Made by a program: the position numbers and the translations under genes. Shown here in pieces: positions 59,714-64,000 of a DNA stretch of 64,000 bases. The stretch lies in NCBI GenBank assembly GCA_021234155.1, contig JAJEKV010000022.1, positions 7,905,961 through 7,969,960 of the forward strand. The letters are read 5' to 3'. A model generated the notes under the pieces. It did no database searches. It saw nothing but the letters and a program-made list of their open reading frames with translations, and was not told where the DNA came from. This DNA is from Isoetes taiwanensis. Taxonomy: Eukaryota > Streptophyta > Lycopodiopsida > Isoetales > Isoetaceae. The stretch's first letter is position 1, and every line of letters starts with the position of its first letter.

Positions 59714-61042
59714 TTACATGCCTCGAAGTAATTTGTCAAGGCAATATCCTGCCTCATTATTGTCACTCTCTTGGAATGCACAAAGACATTTCACAGCCTT
59801 CAAGAACCTCGACCATGTGATTCTTAGCGGCCTCGTCGCGAGCATCAAGGGCATCTGCAGCGAATCGAAATCACCGCTCTGGCATTGGAAAATTGTAACC
59901 ATGTCTCCGTACCTTGCACCATCCCTCTTCATCTTAATGTATCTCTCCGAACCACCTCCTTACATATTCTAGCCATTGTGAGCTTCGGAAGCACCCACTC
60001 CACGTGGTTCTGGAAGTGCCGGATTTCGCGCATCCATCTTAACTTTTGATTAAACGGCTGGCCCTTCTTATTCAACTTAGGAGGGCCTTTGCGAGAACCC
60101 GCTTTCTTAGCGGTTGCTTAGGCTTAGTCTTCCTCTTACGCCTCTCGGATGATGCAACCGCAGGTCGCTCATCAACGGAAGCACTATCGCATCACGGTAC
60201 AACGGTTTCGAGCACAACCGCCACGCAGTGCTGCAGCTTGCCTCTTGTAGAACGATATTTTCTTCTAATTGAGCTGTCCGCAGGGGACACGGAAAGGGAC
60301 ACCCGAGTACATAATATTCAGGGGTTCAAAAACTGCCTGAACAGCAATAGGAACGTTCTGGACAGGCACATCAGCAACAGGAACATCCTGGACATGCACA
60401 TCCTGATGGTCATCCTCATGGGGCTTAGCATTCTCATTGTCGGCTTCAAGCAAGTTTGGCCCCTGGTTTATCTCCACCAATCCAACTTCCGGCACTCTAC
60501 AAGGAAGTCCGGTATATGTAATCTATCTCATTAGCCAAGACAGAGAATGAGTTAGGAGTTGGCGTCAAAGCCATCAACTGGGGCCACACACGACGAAGGA
60601 ATGGAGTGCCTCAAGCAAGGTGTCGGCTCCCATCGAAAGGAACAGAACAACGTCGTTAATGCGGTGCAACTACCACATCGGCGTTAACGGCGATGCGATC
60701 ATCGAACCGCGGGAACTCTATGACGGATAGCTGCCGCAAGGTTCCTTCTCCGACTAAATTGCCAGAAGAGAACAGGTAAACACGCCTTGGCTCGGAAGGC
60801 ATGTCTCTAAAAATCTCCTCTGCGTCATTGGCAACATTCTGAACTACAACGTCCAGACCTACTTGATGGATGTTTTTTGGCTCGGAAGACGGTGCTCTGT
60901 TCTGGTTGTTAGAAGCACTGACATAGTTAGTGGCGCTGCCCTCGCTGTCTTCACCATGATGTGTGCGCCCAGACGGCGCCTTCTCTTCTGTTCTTTGGTT
61001 GTTGGGATTGTTAGATCCGGCATTACCGCTATTCTGTGCCAT
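59714..61042 (-). pseudogene. Gene E: N-terminal domain + VP-repeat linker + divergent histone H3 fold
   Basis: From ATG 61042 (MAQNSGNAGSNN) a low-complexity start leads to RRVYLFSSGNLVGEGTLRQL. After a shift near 60670 comes LSMGADTLLEALHSFVVWPQ, a pattern that recalls a domain of plant transposon proteins (possibly DUF8039; from memory, unchecked). The frame at 60265-60495 holds the linker DVHVQDVPVADVPVQNVPIA. A basic tail follows (RRKRKTKPKQPLRKR, then GPPKLNKKGQPFNQK). The C-terminal part aligns with histone H3 in order: REIRHFQNHVEWVLPKLTMA (60030-59971; H3 REIRRYQ...RKLPFQ), RFAADALDARDEAAKNHMVE (H3 alpha2) and HSKRVTIMRQDIALTNYF (59778 downward; H3 [18 protein letters not shown]). 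Several frameshifts separate these pieces, so the fusion and single-gene reading are inference. A nuclear, DNA-binding role is likely if expressed. The 3' end is uncertain: 59714 or about 59630. Confidence 0.68.
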
Positions 61043-61164
61043 TGTCTCTGAACTGTAATGCAACAAATGAGTGGACAAGATTGATAAATATGCAATGTAA
61101 TGACTTAGAACAAATATCAAAAGCAGACAACATCGATAACAAGCATAATTATATAAAGAGTACC

Positions 61165-61321
61165 GATGCTACCGTGCGAAAACGGCAAAAGATAGCCATG
61201 GAAACCAAATGCTTTCGCACCGTGGCCACAGTGCGAATAGCAGGTAATCTATAACTAATTCCCAACTTCATTCGCACCGTGGATTGAATACCAACTAAGT
61301 TCCCACCGTGCCCACGCTGCC
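61165..61321. repeat. Palindrome cluster 4
   Basis: A half copy CTACCGTGCGAAAA near 61169; a near-perfect copy TTTCGCACCGTGG/CCACAGTGCGAA at 61213-61237; a half copy TTCGCACCGTGG at 61271-61282; and a degenerate CCCACCGTGCCCACGCTGCC at 61302-61321. The cluster fills the spacer between genes E and F. Confidence 0.85.
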
Positions 61322-61389
61322 AACCTAACATATTTGAAACATTATAGTTGCACATCATGGTCAATAGTTATACATTAATATGAATTTAT

Positions 61390-63927
61390 TCATACAATTG
61401 ATTCCCCAGAAGTATATCTTCTACCCTGTCTGATCCTTGTGGATCGCCACTGCCTTAACTTGTCTGCTGCACTAGAGCTACACCATATCTGTTTCTTTTT
61501 TTCCTGCTCAACTTTTCTCCTCAATATTCTAGCCAACGTCGTGTCTTGTTTAGCGTTATCTTTTTTCTCTAGCTTACAGATAATCCTTCTATAGAACCAT
61601 TGGCACATCTGTTGCAATGAGTTACCACACGAACCTCGATGTTGTGTGAACCTGAAAAAAGCATTCTTGGCTTGCTTATGTGACTTCTCCATTCCTCACA
61701 TTATTCCATATTCCCAAGCTCCCGTACTCTTTGGCAAACCACAAGCCATGGGCGTGAAGTATATGAATGTAATGTGTGACATTGCATTCTCCCCATGCTT
61801 GTATAAGCGACCCGTGAATTCGATTCGCTACTCAAATTCATCTAACTTTCCACCCACCATTTTCTTCTACGCCATCAAAGTTACCCGGTTGCTTTCGGAT
61901 TCTGCCACGCTTTAATTTTCTTTTTAGTTTTGCCCTCCCACGTGAAGTACGGTCATCTTACGCTTCCGGAAGTCCTTATACCCCTCCCACTTTCCAGGTT
62001 GGCAATGATCCATTCTTCGTAATTTAGTACAAGGCAGAAATTTCTTCGCTTTCACCCCACCCATAGATGGTTTACAAGGAACCTTGCCTCCCTTCTTAGG
62101 ATCTTGCGAGGATTTTATAGTCACCACTATGAAGACCAAGATCCCGGCACGCTTCTCAACATCTTTCATACACTTTTCTCCTCGGGTGATTGTGGAGACT
62201 TATTCCAAGCAAAAAGAATGCTCATGTACACCATCTTATCCACTATTCTTAGAAAGGCATGGAGAGTGCAAATATGTACTCTCTTCACAGAATTGCAAGC
62301 ACGGGGATCAAAGTTTTGTCCTCCTTCTCACGCGTTGGTTCAAAGATCCCGGTCACATTCGAGAGTACTCATTCCCTTCCCTTATCATCTACCCTAGCAT
62401 ACAAGCAAGAAGGACATGCGTGGGTAGTCTTACCAGAACCATGTTTCATGTTATACATGCACTTGATGGTCTTTAGATCAGCAGCCAGATGCCATTCAAC
62501 CTCGTAATCTCCGTATCCAGGAACCTGAAGCTTCTCTCCGACTCCATGAGCAGCAATAATAGTAGGAATAGGTGTCTGTTGAAAGACCCACTGAAGAACA
62601 CCATGATTTTCTTCCAAGATTTTGAAATATCCCTATCCACCAAATATGGTCCTCGATTGAACAGAGAACTTCCCTTCCTCATTATCGAGGTGACAACGCC
62701 TGTTCATTAATGTCGAGAAAACCCTCTCATACTTTTCACCTTTGATCAGTTCCATCTCATCCAACTTTATAGCAATTTGGAGTTTCCCTCCACATTCTTC
62801 CACTTTCATATCATAGAAGCGAACTAATAGAAGAAGCATTTTAGAGAGATCCATCCAACAATTATTCTTCTCATTAAGAACAAATAGATCATTTCCGGAG
62901 CCACCCTCCTTCTTACTTTTCCCAAAGGATTAGTGATCCCAAGTGCACGGATGTGGTGATCCGGTACATCTCTCCCAAATGTTCGTGTACTTACGCATTC
63001 CTCTTTGTTCTCTTGCTTTGCTCGACATAAATCGAAGTCTTGGCGAAGATGGTCTTCGTAATACCCCTCGTTGCTTGATACCATCCCGCAAACATCTAAA
63101 GAGAGCAATGTAAGCTTGTCGACCGATACCCACATTGTCACATAATTCTTGCATGTTATCAACACTTTGACTCTTTCCCAATTCAAGAAGCACTGCTCGA
63201 AGAATAAAATTTTCTTAAATGGTTAGCTCGCAGGAAGCTTCAACATATCTATAACATCATCTTTAGTTACAAGCTTTTTCAACAAACTAGCCATATTACA
63301 AGGTTTTCTCTTCTTCTTTTCAGCCATAGTAGGATCCACCAGATTTTTAATAGCGTGGATCCTTCTTCGAGAGCCCCCACCACTAGGGGCAAGTATATTT
63401 AGGGCCTTCAGTTCTTTTTTCCTCTCCCTCATGCCCAGTGGTGTCATTTTCAGTCTTTTTAACTTCCTCTCCAGTTTGTCATTGTCCTCAGAGCATCTCT
63501 TCAATCCTTGTTTAAGTGACTCCACCTCCATAAGCAACCTTTGATTGGAAGCTTGCAGTTCTTCTGTATTCTTAGACCTGTTGGTTAAGAAATAGTTACA
63601 CTGTTGGAGGTAATTACAATGTGCTACCATATTGCAATGCACTCCACACAATTGATTGTACATTGTTCTCAAATGCACATCGGAATTACTTGAAATATTA
63701 TTGCAATAGCCAAGCAGACCTTGATTACCCTTACAGGCAAAATGAATAAGCCCCGATGGAGAATGAAATTCAGGATGTCTTCTGGTGATCGGATCGATGG
63801 GATACAGTTCCCCACGCGCCCAGAGATCAATATTCATTGCACCAGAAGCTCGAAGAGCATTCTCATCGACCTGTTCCTTCCGATTATATTGATTTTTATA
63901 GGGCAAGCAGTTCTTGGGCACCTCCAC
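61390..63927 (-). pseudogene. Gene F: large uncharacterised protein, frameshifted
   Basis: The N-terminal 234-codon frame (63927-63223) contains a probable coiled coil (ELQASNQRLLMEVESLKQGL) and a lysine-rich tail. Then, in changing frames: ELCDNVGIGRQAYIALFRCL (about 63150), KLQIAIKLDEMELIKG (about 62790), WHLAADLKTIKCMYNMKHG with HACPSC (about 62500-62400), RVHICTLHAFLRIVDKM (about 62280), KPSMGGVKAKKFLP (about 62050), GMEKSHKQAKNAFFRFTQHR (about 61695) and QQMCQWFYRRIICKLEKK (about 61600). This motif order resembles, from memory, a family of long uncharacterised eukaryotic proteins found in repeated copies in plants and aquatic animals, possibly mobile-element encoded. I cannot name it. 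Catalytic function unknown; the CX2C suggests zinc binding. The palindromes lie 3' of it. Confidence 0.55.
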
Positions 63928-64000
63928 CCGAATTGGCCTTTCGGTCTCGATTCAAAAAAAGAATTACTCATTGTCATTGGCCAAAATTAATAGAACACGC
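63928..64000. other. Window edge
   Basis: Upstream side of gene F; the block probably continues beyond the window. Confidence 0.4.

Noticed and set aside
60046-60534. 162-codon plus-strand ORF
   Set aside because: It is antisense to the H3-like gene E, whose minus-strand frames carry conserved H3 motifs.

Overview
This is a eukaryotic, plant-type window. The evidence is a two-exon family-1 UDP-glycosyltransferase with a PSPG box, a plant pentatricopeptide (PPR) gene remnant, a Ty3/gypsy chromovirus, a Ty1/copia element with a plant-type initiator-tRNA-Met primer site, Helitron-like ends and GT-AG introns. The style of the PPR repeats and the amount of nested repeat DNA suggest a large-genome vascular plant, perhaps a fern. 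That placement is inference.

Layout. 0.3-1.9 kb: an apparently intact UGT (-). 3.6-5.4 kb: start of a block of unfamiliar genes with a CGCACCGTGG/CCACGGTGCG palindrome in every spacer I could examine. 5.368-38.249 kb: one very long gypsy insertion with 1.59/1.60-kb LTRs and matching GTAGA target duplications; it splits gene B of the palindrome block. Between its 5' LTR and gag it carries extra coding DNA, including a frameshifted histone H3-like gene (7.74-8.93 kb) and a second GC-rich gene (9.14-10.56 kb). It also holds about 20 kb of AT-rich DNA with Helitron-like 3' ends, long (TA)n tracts, a 183-bp direct repeat and a PPR pseudogene. The gag-PR-RT-RH-IN-chromodomain region is at 31.3-36.1 kb. 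38.25-39.6 kb: rest of gene B. 39.747-45.268 kb: a copia element with apparently identical 606-bp LTRs, inserted between two of the palindromes. 45.57-46.26 kb: two tandem paralogous small ORFs (-). 46.4-55.1 kb: tandem arrays, including a 19-bp minisatellite present in both orientations and about 0.8-kb macrosatellite units. 58.8-64 kb: the palindrome block resumes with short + strand ORFs, a degenerate gene with an N-terminal domain, a Val-Pro repeat linker, a basic tail and a C-terminal histone H3 fold (gene E, -), and a large decayed gene of an uncharacterised family (gene F, -).

How it fits together. If the gypsy, copia and tandem-repeat insertions are removed in thought, the palindrome block reads A(+) - palindromes - B(+) - palindromes - C1/C2(-) ... 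D(+) - palindrome - E(-, H3-like) - palindromes - F(-). Genes A and B have candidate introns of only 80 and 61 bp. I infer that this is one formerly autonomous mobile or virus-like element encoding a divergent histone H3 fusion, but no terminus was found. Most coding regions outside the UGT are broken by small indels. Some of this may be assembly error, because the copia element combines identical LTRs with several frameshifts.
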